A DNA stretch of 64,000 nt. Origin: Nitrospina sp. Lineage in GTDB: Bacteria; Nitrospinota; Nitrospinia; Nitrospinales; VA-1. The position numbers were made by a program, and so were the translations under genes. This document shows, in pieces, positions 1-8,751 of this stretch (position 1 is its first letter; each line of letters begins with the position of its first letter). Where the stretch lies: the NCBI GenBank assembly GCA_018697205.1, contig JABHTG010000037.1, forward strand, positions 1 to 64,000, written 5' to 3'. Under the pieces are notes generated by a model. It saw only the letters and a program-made list of their open reading frames with translations, searched no databases and was not told the DNA's origin.

Positions 1-203
1 TAACCTCAGGATATGGTTGATTGCTGCTAATTATTTGAATTAAATAAAACTAATTTTTACTAGGAGTTTTTTAATGTTAGTTATTTTTAGTTGGTCTTAA
101 AGCTCATTAAATCAGCTATTTACTTCTTTATATGATTATTGGTTTATTCAAATATTTCATATAGTCACTTTATGTTTTTAGATAGGCGTATATTTAATTT
201 TGG
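1..203. other. AT-rich stretch with no recognised feature
   Basis: I see no convincing gene, RNA or repeat here. It is very AT-rich with frequent stops in all frames. Any gene ending just outside the left edge cannot be judged. Confidence 0.5.
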
Positions 204-228
204 TTGTCAGGTGTGGGTGTGATATTAT
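200..228 (+). promoter_or_regulatory. Candidate extended -10 promoter of the cold-shock gene
   Basis: TATTAT at 223-228 is preceded by TG at 220-221 with one base between, the extended -10 pattern. A poor -35 (TTGGTT, 200-205) lies 17 bases upstream. Transcription would begin near 235, giving a leader of about 178 bases before the cold-shock ATG at 413, similar in length to known cspA leaders. Confidence 0.4.
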
Positions 229-234
229 CTTTTC

Positions 235-412
235 GTATAAGAATGGCCGAGGTTTTCAGTTTTAGCGATGATTTGTATGGCTTGGGAGAAACTTTTTATT
301 AGATATTAAGTATCTCTCATTCTGGTTGCGTTCGGCCTTATTTCAACCGGGAATGGAATTGGTTTCGGATTCGTATTTTCTGTCCCGCTCGTTTGTTAGG
401 AGATTTATTGGT
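235..412 (+). promoter_or_regulatory. Long structured 5' leader of the cold-shock mRNA
   Basis: The stretch before the cold-shock gene contains complementary segments GGCCGA (245-250) and TCGGCC (332-337) that could close a domain of about 90 bases. Inside it is a small hairpin, AGATA (301-305) pairing with TATCT (311-315). A Shine-Dalgarno AGGAG lies at 398-402. Long folding leaders that switch with temperature are known for cspA-type genes. That this one does so is inference from its length and complementarity; I did not find an E. coli-type cold box. Confidence 0.4.
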
Positions 413-613
413 ATGGCTGCTGGAAAAGTAAAATGGTTTAATGATAGTAAGGGTTATGGTTTTATTGAGTCTGAAGATGGGGAAGATTGTTTTGTTCATT
501 TTTCTGCAATTCAGGGAGACGGTTTTAAGACTCTCAGAGAAGGGCAGGAGGTAGAATTTGAGAAAACAAGTGGACAAAAAGGACCACAGGCATCAAACGT
601 AGTTCCTAAATAA
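413..613 (+). CDS. Cold-shock protein, CspA family
   Basis: This 66-residue protein is a single cold-shock domain that binds single-stranded RNA and DNA and acts as an RNA chaperone in the cytoplasm. The RNP1 motif KGYGFIE is at residues 13-19 and the RNP2 motif VHFSAI at 28-33; the length matches the family. I chose the ATG at 413 because AGGAG (398-402) sits 10 bases upstream and MAAGKVKWF is the usual family start. An in-frame TTG at 326 would add 29 unrelated residues and is not supported. The gene is monocistronic, with a perfect rho-independent terminator after it and a long leader before it. Whether it is cold-induced or constitutive cannot be told from the protein. Confidence 0.95.
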   Translation: MAAGKVKWFNDSKGYGFIESEDGEDCFVHFSAIQGDGFKTLREGQEVEFEKTSGQKGPQASNVVPK

Positions 614-628
614 AGTAAACTACGGGGA

Positions 629-664
629 ACCGGCAGAGCATGTGCTCTGCCGGTTTTTTTTTAT
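629..664 (+). terminator. Rho-independent terminator after the cold-shock gene
   Basis: ACCGGCAGAGCA (629-640) pairs perfectly with TGCTCTGCCGGT (643-654), a 12 bp stem, followed by a run of about ten T. It lies 15 bases past the cold-shock stop codon and ends just before the convergent SUMF1-like gene. Confidence 0.93.
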
Positions 665-670
665 TTTATC

Positions 671-1498
671 TCATGAAGGATTGGGGTATGTGCCTGAAGA
701 TACATATTTACTTTGAGCACAACGAAAGCCCAGTGTTTTAGTACGAATTGAAGGTATTGTAGCGTTTCTATAGACTATTTTTACGTCTTCTGAGTTATTT
801 CTCCAGTTACCACCACGTATTACTTTGTATTGGCCATTTTTCGGGCCTATAGGGTTCTTTTTTGGTGAAAATAAGTAAAATTCTGGATGGTGCCAATCGT
901 AGACCCATTCGGAAACATTTCCTGATAGGTCATAAACTTCGTAATCCGATTTTCCAGCTTCGTAAGAGCCGACAGGTGTGGTCTTTTTTACTTCACTATT
1001 AAAGTTTAGTCTTGTGTTATCTGGGACTTCATTACCCCACGGATAGTCGATTGAACGCTTACCTCGAGAGGCTTTTTCCCATTCAGCTTCTGTAGGTAAA
1101 CGTGCATTTTTCCACATGCAATATGATTGGGCTTCTTTCCAAGATACACCAACCACAGGTTGTAGGTAATTATTGAAATTAGGATCATTCAAATAAAGAG
1201 GTGCTCTTATTTTTTTACTTTTAACAAACTCCATGTAAGCACCAAGAGATACTTCATGAGTATCAATATAGAAAGAATCTACTTGAACGTTATGAGCTGG
1301 GTTTTCAGGACCAAGTGCGTGTCTATCCGTGTTGAATATATCTCCTGGATTTAATTCAATTAAAGATTTATGACTGCCCATTATATAAACGCCTTCTGAA
1401 ATAAGGACCATACCTTTTGGCGTAATGGGTGATGGTTGGTCTGAAAAGACTAAAGATGGAAGCAAATAAAATATCACTGCTATAAAGATTGCATACAT
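671..1498 (-). CDS. Secreted SUMF1/formylglycine-generating-enzyme-like protein
   Basis: A 275-residue protein with an N-terminal signal peptide (hydrophobic to about residue 18) and one FGE-sulfatase/SUMF1 domain. Hallmarks are the early MGS motif, HEVSLGAYMEFV, PVVGVSWKEAQSYC, RLPTEAEWEKASRG, YPWGN, DLSGNVSEWVYDW, and the terminal VIRGGNW and GFRCAQ. True formylglycine-generating enzymes carry two catalytic cysteines near the C-terminal RGG segment; here that segment reads RGGNWRNNSEDVKI without them, so sulfatase activation is unlikely. Related domains serve as binding or ergothioneine-type modules, and the role is unknown. I prefer the ATG at 1498 over the upstream one at 1573 because GGAGAG precedes it and the signal peptide then starts correctly. 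It converges on the cold-shock gene. Confidence 0.85.
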   Translation of the reverse strand: MYAIFIAVIFYLLPSLVFSDQPSPITPKGMVLISEGVYIMGSHKSLIELNPGDIFNTDRHALGPENPAHNVQVDSFYIDTHEVSLGAYMEFVKSKKIRAPLYLNDPNFNNYLQPVVGVSWKEAQSYCMWKNARLPTEAEWEKASRGKRSIDYPWGNEVPDNTRLNFNSEVKKTTPVGSYEAGKSDYEVYDLSGNVSEWVYDWHHPEFYLFSPKKNPIGPKNGQYKVIRGGNWRNNSEDVKIVYRNATIPSIRTKTLGFRCAQSKYVSSGTYPNPS

Positions 1499-1768
1499 GT
1501 TCACTTTTTGTCTCTCCACTTTAATCAGTTTTAATCGAAAAGCAATAATACAAATTAAACTAGATATTTTCAAATATTGTTAAAATATGATTAAAGTCAA
1601 AATTAATTATTGTCATGATTTAATATCTTTTTATTTTTTTACATGCGCGTTACTAGTCATGAGTATTGACATTGTAACCCAATAAGTATTATATTTTTTA
1701 AGCGCTAATTTTTTTTTGTGCGTGAGTTGTTTTCTTTTATTACAGTATTTATTTAACGTGCACTTTTA

Positions 1769-2176
1769 ATGTTTAAGCCTAAAAAAAAATCGACATTATT
1801 TCGTGGAGAACAGAACGATAGGCTGTGTCTCAATTGTGGTTTTCCAAATCGTAAATCTGATAGTAACTGCATGTATTGTAAAAGTAGTCTCTTAAATGAG
1901 GATGGTCTTGTTTCCTGGATAAGAAATACTTACTATGTCATTATTTGGCGCTGGCAACTTAAGCAACAACGTGACCGTATAGTTAGTGCTTCAGGAACTT
2001 ACTTTGCCAACTTTAAATTTTTAGGGTATTTCATTTTTGGGATTACGTTTAGCATGTTAGGACTCTATTTATTTTCAGAGGCCTTAGCTGATAGTTCATT
2101 TTCTAGCGGACTTATTGCTAGCCTGTTTCTCTACTATGGAACTTTAACCCTTAAGACTATTTTTACAAAAAAATAA
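1769..2176 (+). CDS. Small zinc-ribbon membrane protein of unknown function
   Basis: A 135-residue protein with an N-terminal CxxC...CxxC zinc ribbon (LCLNCGFPNRK, then NCMYCKS, roughly residues 20-40) followed by two hydrophobic segments at about 83-103 and 110-130. The ribbon is probably cytoplasmic and the protein an inner-membrane one. I do not recognise a named family. It stands alone between the divergent SUMF1-like gene and the downstream copper ATPase, which has its own promoter. The start lacks a clear ribosome binding site. Coding status is supported by the paired cysteines and the coherent membrane segments. Confidence 0.65.
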   Translation: MFKPKKKSTLFRGEQNDRLCLNCGFPNRKSDSNCMYCKSSLLNEDGLVSWIRNTYYVIIWRWQLKQQRDRIVSASGTYFANFKFLGYFIFGITFSMLGLYLFSEALADSSFSSGLIASLFLYYGTLTLKTIFTKK

Positions 2177-2335
2177 CTAAATTTACTTTAGATCCTTTGA
2201 CTTGAAGTTTGCCTCTATTTAACACTCCTGTTTTCATTTTTTTTAAATTAGTTGTTCGAATTTTTCATACCCTAAATTGCCATCCTTAGGTATGATTCTC
2301 CCTGTTACCCCTTTTACTTTTCTCTCCCTTAGTTC

Positions 2336-2363
2336 TTGATAAGAATGCTCTAGTCTTTATAAT
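2336..2363 (+). promoter_or_regulatory. Sigma-70-type promoter of the copper ATPase gene
   Basis: TTGATA (2336-2341) and a perfect TATAAT (2358-2363) are separated by 16 bases. The start codon is 57 bases past the -10. A CTCTT-AATA-AAGAG hairpin (2386-2399) lies in the leader. MerR-family copper promoters (CueR) normally have a 19-base spacer, so this does not look CueR-controlled. Confidence 0.5.
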
Positions 2364-2419
2364 ATACTGATTAAAATAATTTGGACTCTTAATAAAGAGA
2401 GTTAATTGGAGTTACCAAG

Positions 2420-4912
2420 ATGCTTGCACAAAACGACTCATCTGAATTTCGTGGTTTAGTTCTTCCTGTCCGAGGAATGACCTGTTCTAGTTGCGCTTCT
2501 CGTATTGAAAAAAAAATATTAGGTCTTGATGGAGTTTATGGAGCAAGGGTTAACTTTAGTGCTGAACTGCTATTCGTTGACGTGGATCCTCAAATTATTT
2601 CTCTTTCTAAAATTATAGAGGCAGTGAAAAAAATTGGTTTTGAAGTGCTAGTAGAGAATAAATATTTTTCTATTCAAGGTCTTTCTTGCGCATCTTGTGT
2701 TTTACGCGTGGAGAATGAACTGAATAAACTTTATGGAGTTTTAAATACTCAGGTTAATTTAGCTGCCGAGAGCGTTTCGATAGTTCTCATCTCGTCTATT
2801 TCAAAAGTAAATGAACTTCAGAGCACTTTAAGAGCATTTGGATATACTTTGCTTGTGTCTGATGAAAATTTTAATAAAGAAATAGAATTGGTAGAAAAAA
2901 AATATGATGATGAATTAGCTTCAATCATTAGAAGGTTTGTTTTTAGCGCCTCTATTGTCGTACTTATTTTTATTAGTAACTTCGATTTAGTTCAGAACTT
3001 TCTTCAAGAAGTTGATTTTTTTGACCATAATATTATGTTGTTGCTCTTGGCTACTCCGGTTCAATTCTGGGGTGGATGGATGTTTTATAGAGGTTTTTGG
3101 AATGGGCTAATCCATGGGTACTCCGATATGAATACACTTATTGCTATTGGTACATCAGCTGCTTATTTATATAGTTTGTGGGTCATGGTGTATCCAATTT
3201 TTTGGTTAGATATTGGGCAGGAAGCTTTGGTTTTTTTTGATTCATCAGTAATGATTATTACTTTAGTTTTGATGGGCCGTATGCTAGAAGCAAAAGCAAA
3301 GGCAAAGGCTTCCAATGCTATAAACGAATTGATTGGACTTCAGCCAAAAACAGCATTAGTTTTACGCGATAATTTAGAAATAGCTATTCCTATTGAAGAA
3401 GTTGTTGCTGGTGACATAATAATAATTAAACCTGGCGAAAAAATCCCCGTTGACGGAATCCTAATAAGTGGTTTCTCCTCTGTTGACGAGTCTTTAATTA
3501 GTGGAGAAAGTAAGCCTGTAGATAAAATAATATCTGACAAAGTTGTAGGCGGTTCTTTGAATAGAACTGGGGCATTTAAGATGAGAGCTACGCATTTAGG
3601 GAAGGACTCTACTCTTTCTCAGATCGTTCGCTTGGTTACAGAGGCCCAAGGTTCAAAAGCTCCGATGCAGAGATTAGTGGATAAAGTTTCAGGAATTTTC
3701 GTGCCTGTTGTAATCGGTATGGCAACATTATCTTTTTTTGTTTGGTGGTTTTTTGGAGAATACGCTAACCTTCCTACTTCTCCTTTTATATTTGGTCTCA
3801 TGGTTTTTATATCGGTCATGGTTATTGCTTGTCCCTGTGCGCTCGGTTTGGCAACTCCAACTGCCATTATGGTTGGGACTGGTAGAGGAGCAAAATTAGG
3901 GGTTCTTGTAAAAGGTGGCGAGGTTTTTGAAAAGGTTGGAAAACTAAATACAATCTATTTTGATAAAACAGGAACCCTTACTAAGGGTATTCCTGAAGTT
4001 AATAATTTAATTGTTGCCCCTAGTTTAGGTGTATCTGAGGAAAATTTATTAATATATGCAGCTTCTCTTGAAAAACAATCTGAACATCCTTTGGCAGGTG
4101 CTGTTATTAATGAGGCTAAAAAAAGAAATTTGGACCTTGATAAAGTTCAAAACTTTCAAAGTTTACCTGGGTTTGGGGTCACGGGATCTTTAAATAGTCA
4201 GCAAATGATTTTAGGTAACATTAATCTGATGACAAAAAAGGGAATTGATATTGAACCCTGGGTTCGACAACTAGAAAAATTTTCTCGTGAAGGAAAAACA
4301 CTCATGATGTTAGCTGTTTCTAGTAAAATAGTTGGAGTTATAACTACTTCTGATGCAATTAGGCCTCATGCAAAGAATGTGATTGGGCGTTTAAAAAGTC
4401 TTGGATTGGAGGTTGGTATTATTACAGGGGATAATCGATATGTAGCAGAGGCAGTTGCAAACGAGCTTAATATTAAAACGGTCTTATCTGAAGTGCTTCC
4501 GGAAGATAAACTGAATGAGATAAAGAAAATGCAAGATAAAGGTTTTACTGTCGGAATGGTGGGAGATGGTATTAATGATGCTCCTGCACTTGCTCAGGCG
4601 GATCTAGGTATTGCTGTTGGGTCTGGGGCAGACGTTGCTATTGAAGCATCGGATATAACACTCATGACAAATGACTTGCGTGCTGTAGTGAATGCTATTG
4701 AATTAAGTATTAAAACTATCCAGAAAGTAAAACAAAATTTATTTTGGGCATTTTTTTATAATTGTTTGGGCATTCCTATTGCTGCGGGGGTGCTGTATCC
4801 AATGTTTGGGATTCTATTAAGTCCTGTACATGCGGCTCTTGCAATGGCTTTTAGTTCAGTCTCTGTTGTCAGTAATTCTTTACTCCTCAGAAAATTACAC
4901 TTCCCAAAATAG
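2420..4912 (+). CDS. copA: Copper-translocating P1B-type ATPase
   Basis: An 830-residue heavy-metal ATPase that should pump Cu(I) out across the inner membrane. Two N-terminal heavy-metal-binding domains carry MTCSSC (residues 20-25) and LSCASC (88-93). The membrane metal-site motif CPC is at 471-473, the phosphorylation motif DKTGT at 515-519, the nucleotide-binding SEHPLAG near 555-561 and the hinge GDGINDAP at 715-722. Eight transmembrane helices are expected. Length and motif order are normal for CopA. The start ATG follows a GGAG. No copper chaperone or copper sensor is adjacent. The CPC motif favours Cu(I)/Ag(I) over zinc or cadmium. Confidence 0.95.
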   Translation: MLAQNDSSEFRGLVLPVRGMTCSSCASRIEKKILGLDGVYGARVNFSAELLFVDVDPQIISLSKIIEAVKKIGFEVLVENKYFSIQGLSCASCVLRVENELNKLYGVLNTQVNLAAESVSIVLISSISKVNELQSTLRAFGYTLLVSDENFNKEIELVEKKYDDELASIIRRFVFSASIVVLIFISNFDLVQNFLQEVDFFDHNIMLLLLATPVQFWGGWMFYRGFWNGLIHGYSDMNTLIAIGTSAAYLYSLWVMVYPIFWLDIGQEALVFFDSSVMIITLVLMGRMLEAKAKAKASNAINELIGLQPKTALVLRDNLEIAIPIEEVVAGDIIIIKPGEKIPVDGILISGFSSVDESLISGESKPVDKIISDKVVGGSLNRTGAFKMRATHLGKDSTLSQIVRLVTEAQGSKAPMQRLVDKVSGIFVPVVIGMATLSFFVWWFFGEYANLPTSPFIFGLMVFISVMVIACPCALGLATPTAIMVGTGRGAKLGVLVKGGEVFEKVGKLNTIYFDKTGTLTKGIPEVNNLIVAPSLGVSEENLLIYAASLEKQSEHPLAGAVINEAKKRNLDLDKVQNFQSLPGFGVTGSLNSQQMILGNINLMTKKGIDIEPWVRQLEKFSREGKTLMMLAVSSKIVGVITTSDAIRPHAKNVIGRLKSLGLEVGIITGDNRYVAEAVANELNIKTVLSEVLPEDKLNEIKKMQDKGFTVGMVGDGINDAPALAQADLGIAVGSGADVAIEASDITLMTNDLRAVVNAIELSIKTIQKVKQNLFWAFFYNCLGIPIAAGVLYPMFGILLSPVHAALAMAFSSVSVVSNSLLLRKLHFPK

Positions 4913-4987
4913 TAGTTATTTTTTTAATGGCATTCATGAGATTTGAAAGTCTGTGAATATATTGATTGCCATGTTGTCCAAGACTAG

Positions 4988-6046
4988 TTAGTTTTTATTT
5001 TTTAAAATGGTTTCCTTTAACTTTTCAAGAGAAAGTCCAGGAAGGTTAATGAAACCTGAAGAGTAACTAGCTGAGCCTTTGCTAGAAATAATCATTCCTT
5101 CAACTCCTTTAATTGAATTTATTAGAGAAATACCTTTAGCATCTCCAAGAATGAATAAGGCTGTGGAAAGGGCATCAGCGTCCATAGCTGTTTCTGCAAT
5201 AACAGTTGCTGACATAGTGTGACTTTGTGGCCACCCGCTTTTTGGATCTAGGATATGGTGGTGCCTAACTTTGTTTTCCATGAAATATTTTTGGTAGTCA
5301 CCAGATGTTGCCATAGCTTTATCCTTAATATCTAAAGAAAGAATTATTTTTTCTGGTTTGCGTGGATGCTGTATACCGATACTCCAAGGCTTATTATTGC
5401 TTTTTAGGCCAAATGTCACTAAGTCTCCGCCCGCATTAACCAGACCACTTTTAATTCCCTCATTTTTTAAAATATTAATTGCTTGGTCTACAGCATAGCC
5501 TTTTCCAATGGAACCAAGATGGAGGGACATCCCTAACTTTTTTAAATTGACCGAGTTTTTATCAACTATTATATTTTCGTAATTAATATAGTTTGTTGCA
5601 TTCCGTATTTTATCTATGCTAGGTAGAGTTGGTTTTTCAGAATTAAAATCCCATAACTTCACAGCGGGTCCAATGCTTATGTCGATTGCTCCATTTGAAA
5701 GTTTTCCCCAGTAGACTCCACGTTTAATAACTTTTAACAAATCATGAGACACCGGGATACTTGATTTATTTTTTGCTAATTTATTAAATTTAGATAATTC
5801 CGAGTTTGATAAATAAGTGCTCATTATTTTTTCAAGGCGAGATATTTCGTTGAAGGATTTGTTGATAGCATTTTGTGCAAGTTTTTCATTTGATTCATGG
5901 ACGATAATTTCGACCAACGTTCCCATGGTGAACTGGGTTCGTTTAATAGTCTTCTGGTTTTTTGATTCACAAGATATAAGTGAAAGACAAAAAATTGTAA
6001 GGGTGCAGTAATACAAAACGTAACTATGAGGGAATTTAAAAAACAT
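4988..6046 (-). CDS. apbE: ApbE family FAD:protein FMN transferase (lipoprotein)
   Basis: A 352-residue lipoprotein: a hydrophobic segment ends in a lipobox (SLISC, Cys about 26), placing it on the periplasmic face. ApbE enzymes transfer FMN from FAD to a threonine of Rnf/Nqr-type and other extracytoplasmic flavoproteins, using Mg2+. Visible motifs are the early FTMGTLVEI, the glycine-rich GSIGKGYAVDQA and NAGGDLVTFG, HHILDPKSGWPQ, and the C-terminal acidic metal motif AMDADALSTALF. Length is normal. It is 8 bases downstream of the ClC gene on the same strand and probably co-transcribed. No Rnf or Nqr target gene is in the window, so its substrate is unknown. Confidence 0.9.
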   Translation of the reverse strand: MFFKFPHSYVLYYCTLTIFCLSLISCESKNQKTIKRTQFTMGTLVEIIVHESNEKLAQNAINKSFNEISRLEKIMSTYLSNSELSKFNKLAKNKSSIPVSHDLLKVIKRGVYWGKLSNGAIDISIGPAVKLWDFNSEKPTLPSIDKIRNATNYINYENIIVDKNSVNLKKLGMSLHLGSIGKGYAVDQAINILKNEGIKSGLVNAGGDLVTFGLKSNNKPWSIGIQHPRKPEKIILSLDIKDKAMATSGDYQKYFMENKVRHHHILDPKSGWPQSHTMSATVIAETAMDADALSTALFILGDAKGISLINSIKGVEGMIISSKGSASYSSGFINLPGLSLEKLKETILKNKN

Positions 6047-6054
6047 TTATTAAG

Positions 6055-7809
6055 TTATCGATCGAAGCCTGAAACTAGAATGGCTCTATTATAAGATGCC
6101 ATCATCTCGCTACGAGTTAACATTCCAACAACTTTTAATTTATCATCACTTCTAACTACAGGTAATTGATCAACATCTAGCTGTGAAAAAACTTCCATCG
6201 CTTCGCTTAGATTTTGTTGAGGTGTAAGTGTTGTTACTTTTGGGTTGGCAAGTTCTCCAGCAATAAGAAGATCTCCAAGTTGCTCTTCGAATATCACCTC
6301 ACGAATATCGGAAAAAGAAAGAATTCCAACCATATCACCTTCTTTGTCGAGGACAGGAAAATAAAAATTCTTTGAATAAGAAATAGTTTCAAGTATTTTT
6401 CGGAAAGGCATTTCTTGTGCAATAGTTGTGATGTCTGTACTCATAACATCTCTAACCTTTATTGAGTTCATTATTGATGCTTCCCGACCATGGCGTATGT
6501 TAATTCCTTTTTTCAGTAAGTTTTGCATATAAATGGAATGCTTTGTAAACCTCTGGTAAGTATATGATGCCGCTATGCAAGTAGTCATAATAGGAAGAAT
6601 TAAAGTGTAATCATTAGTTAATTCGAATAGCATGAGAATGTTTGTCAGAGGTGCTTGCATAACAGCTCCGGCGACAGCTCCCATCCCTACTACCGAATAG
6701 GTTTCAGCGGAAGCTGACAAAGTTGGGAAAATAAAGTGAATACTTGAGCCAAAAGCCGTTCCTAGCATTGCACCTATAAATAGAGAAGGAGCAAATACAC
6801 CACCCATACCTCCCGACCCAAGTGTTATAGAGGTGCAAATAATTTTCATAAAAACTAAGAGAAAGGCAAAACCCCAAAATAATTGGCCAGTTAATGCTTG
6901 CTCCATGACATCGTAACCGTTGCCAAGAATCTGAGGTATAAAGATTGAAATTATACCTACGATTAGCCCTCCAATAGCAGGCTTGTAAAAATCGGATATT
7001 TTAAGTTTGTCTTCAAACACTTTGTGAGTATAAAAATAAATGTAGGTAAATAATCGGGCGACTATTCCACACAACATTCCAAGTATTAAATAAAATATTA
7101 TTTCTGCTGGGTGCACAAGTTCGTGTACCGGAACATTAAATGTAACTTCATTTCCCTCTAAAGCGCGTCCAGTTACTGTTCCAATAACAGATGCGATGAT
7201 AATAGGGCTAAATGTATGGATAGTGAAGTCGCCTAGAATGATTTCAAGGGCAAAAAGTACCCCCGCCAATGGAGCATTGAATGAAGCTGCTATCCCAGCT
7301 GCTGCGCCACATCCAACTAGTACGCGCATTCTTTCTGTAGACAAATGAAGTAATTGCCCAATTGTTGAACCAACTGCTGCACCGATCTGAACAGTTGGAC
7401 CTTCTCTGCCTGCAGAACCACCTGATCCTATGGTGATCGATGAGGTAACAGCGCAGGAAGCGATAGTTCGCTTTCTTACTTTCCCGTCATTTAATGCGAC
7501 AGCGTACATAACTTTATGTACTCCGTTTTCTTTTACAGCGTTGGGAAAAAACTTACAGATTAGTCCGATGATAAACCCACCTATCATTGGCATCAATGGT
7601 AGTAGAAATGGATATATATGAGGCGGTATTCCTGCCAGATAAAACCCCTGAATAGAAAAAATTGTTTCAAAGAATTCTATCATCCATCGAAAAAAAGTTG
7701 ATGCAAAACCAGCAATAAATCCGAGCAGAGCAGCAAGAATCAACATGTTTTGATCAAACATTAAAATACTTCGAAACTTATCTCTTATTTGACCGGTTAT
7801 TATGGACAT
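6055..7809 (-). CDS. ClC-family chloride channel/transporter with C-terminal CBS pair
   Basis: A 584-residue integral membrane protein. The ClC core shows the anion-pathway motifs GSGGSAGREGP (the glutamate of GREGP is the gating glutamate) and GGMGGVFAPSLFIGAMLG. The last 130 residues or so form two CBS domains (VRDVMSTDITTI and LANPKVTTLTPQQNLSEAM), which usually bind adenosine nucleotides. In the segment FNAPLAGVLFALEIILGDF the position matching the proton glutamate E203 of E. coli ClC appears to be isoleucine, suggesting a channel rather than a proton-coupled exchanger (inference from hand alignment). I chose the ATG at 7809, preceded by AGGGA five bases upstream; an ATG 16 codons earlier has no such site. 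It heads a two-gene unit with apbE. Confidence 0.9.
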   Translation of the reverse strand: MSIITGQIRDKFRSILMFDQNMLILAALLGFIAGFASTFFRWMIEFFETIFSIQGFYLAGIPPHIYPFLLPLMPMIGGFIIGLICKFFPNAVKENGVHKVMYAVALNDGKVRKRTIASCAVTSSITIGSGGSAGREGPTVQIGAAVGSTIGQLLHLSTERMRVLVGCGAAAGIAASFNAPLAGVLFALEIILGDFTIHTFSPIIIASVIGTVTGRALEGNEVTFNVPVHELVHPAEIIFYLILGMLCGIVARLFTYIYFYTHKVFEDKLKISDFYKPAIGGLIVGIISIFIPQILGNGYDVMEQALTGQLFWGFAFLLVFMKIICTSITLGSGGMGGVFAPSLFIGAMLGTAFGSSIHFIFPTLSASAETYSVVGMGAVAGAVMQAPLTNILMLFELTNDYTLILPIMTTCIAASYTYQRFTKHSIYMQNLLKKGINIRHGREASIMNSIKVRDVMSTDITTIAQEMPFRKILETISYSKNFYFPVLDKEGDMVGILSFSDIREVIFEEQLGDLLIAGELANPKVTTLTPQQNLSEAMEVFSQLDVDQLPVVRSDDKLKVVGMLTRSEMMASYNRAILVSGFDR

Positions 7810-8024
7810 GCAATTCCCTTTTAGTAGGCAGTAAAACAAAAAAGTATTATATGCCATGGAAATCTTAATGGCTATATTTTCAATTTTACTGAAATTCTAA
7901 TAAATTGAGATGGCACCAAACTAATTTGTTGTGTTATGCTCGACTTGATGTTGATTTTTTGTTTTTCTTAAGGTTTATTGCAAAATTACGCTGAAACTTT
8001 GTCATCTTTCATTTAGGAATGTTT

Positions 8025-8672
8025 ATGGTTAAAATTGCACCTTCTATATTGTCAGCAGATTTCAGCAAACTTGGAGATGAGATTAAAGCTGTTGAAGATG
8101 CTGGGGCTGATTGGATTCATGTGGATGTGATGGATGGTCATTTCGTTCCTAATATTACGATTGGACCACCTGTGATTGAGTCAATTCGTAAAGTTACGGA
8201 CCTGCCTCTTGATGTGCACTTGATGATCGAGAATGCAGATAGTTACATAAAATCATTTGTTGAGGCGGGAGCAGACATTCTGTCAGTTCAGGTTGAAGCT
8301 TGTCGGCACCTCAATCGAACTATTCAGTTAATAAAGGAACAGGAAGTTCTTGCTGGTGTAGTTTTGAATCCCGCAACTCCTTTGTCAAGCTTAGAAGAAA
8401 CATTACACGATCTCGACATGGTGCTTCTAATGTCAGTGAACCCAGGTTTTGGAGGGCAGTCTTTTATCCCCTCTATGATGGGCAAGATATCTAATTTAAG
8501 GGACATAATGAGCAACTATGAAGATGATATAGAGCTACAGGTTGATGGTGGAATAAAAACTGATAACGCAGGTGAGATAAAAGAGTCAGGAGCTAGTGTG
8601 CTTGTCGCGGGATCCGCTATTTTTAATTGTAAAGATTATAAAAAGGCAATCAAAAGCTTGCGGGAAGCCTAA
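8025..8672 (+). CDS. rpe: Ribulose-phosphate 3-epimerase
   Basis: A 215-residue TIM-barrel enzyme interconverting ribulose 5-phosphate and xylulose 5-phosphate in the pentose phosphate pathway. Family signatures are KIAPSILSADFSKL at the N-terminus, HVDVMDGHFVPNITIGP with the metal-binding His/Asp, LDVHLMIENAD, VNPGFGGQSFIP and VDGGIKTDN with the second catalytic aspartate. Length is normal. An ATG at 8019 is only one base from the AGGA at 8015-8018, so the ATG at 8025, six bases after it, is the better start. A terminator follows at once, so the gene is probably a single transcription unit. Confidence 0.96.
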   Translation: MVKIAPSILSADFSKLGDEIKAVEDAGADWIHVDVMDGHFVPNITIGPPVIESIRKVTDLPLDVHLMIENADSYIKSFVEAGADILSVQVEACRHLNRTIQLIKEQEVLAGVVLNPATPLSSLEETLHDLDMVLLMSVNPGFGGQSFIPSMMGKISNLRDIMSNYEDDIELQVDGGIKTDNAGEIKESGASVLVAGSAIFNCKDYKKAIKSLREA

Positions 8673-8675
8673 GCC

Positions 8676-8718
8676 AAACCTACCTCTATTACTAAATATT
8701 GAACAGAGGTAGGTTTTT
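8676..8718 (+). terminator. Rho-independent terminator after rpe
   Basis: AAACCTACCTCT (8676-8687) pairs perfectly with AGAGGTAGGTTT (8705-8716), a 12 bp stem with a 17-base loop and a short T run. The A run on the left arm makes it potentially bidirectional, so it may also end the convergent hsp20 transcript. Confidence 0.85.
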
Positions 8719-8751
8719 AAAGACTAAACCAATCGCCTTTCTATTAAATCG

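Noticed and set aside
326..412. N-terminal extension of the cold-shock protein from a TTG at 326
   Set aside because: The added 29 residues resemble no family member, and a good Shine-Dalgarno serves the ATG at 413.
2364..2419. CueR-type copper operator ahead of the copper ATPase
   Set aside because: The promoter spacer is 16 bases rather than about 19, and no matching dyad lies between -35 and -10.
4913..4987. Terminator between the copper ATPase and apbE
   Set aside because: ATGGCA and TGCCAT arms exist but are about 40 bases apart with no T run, too weak to call.
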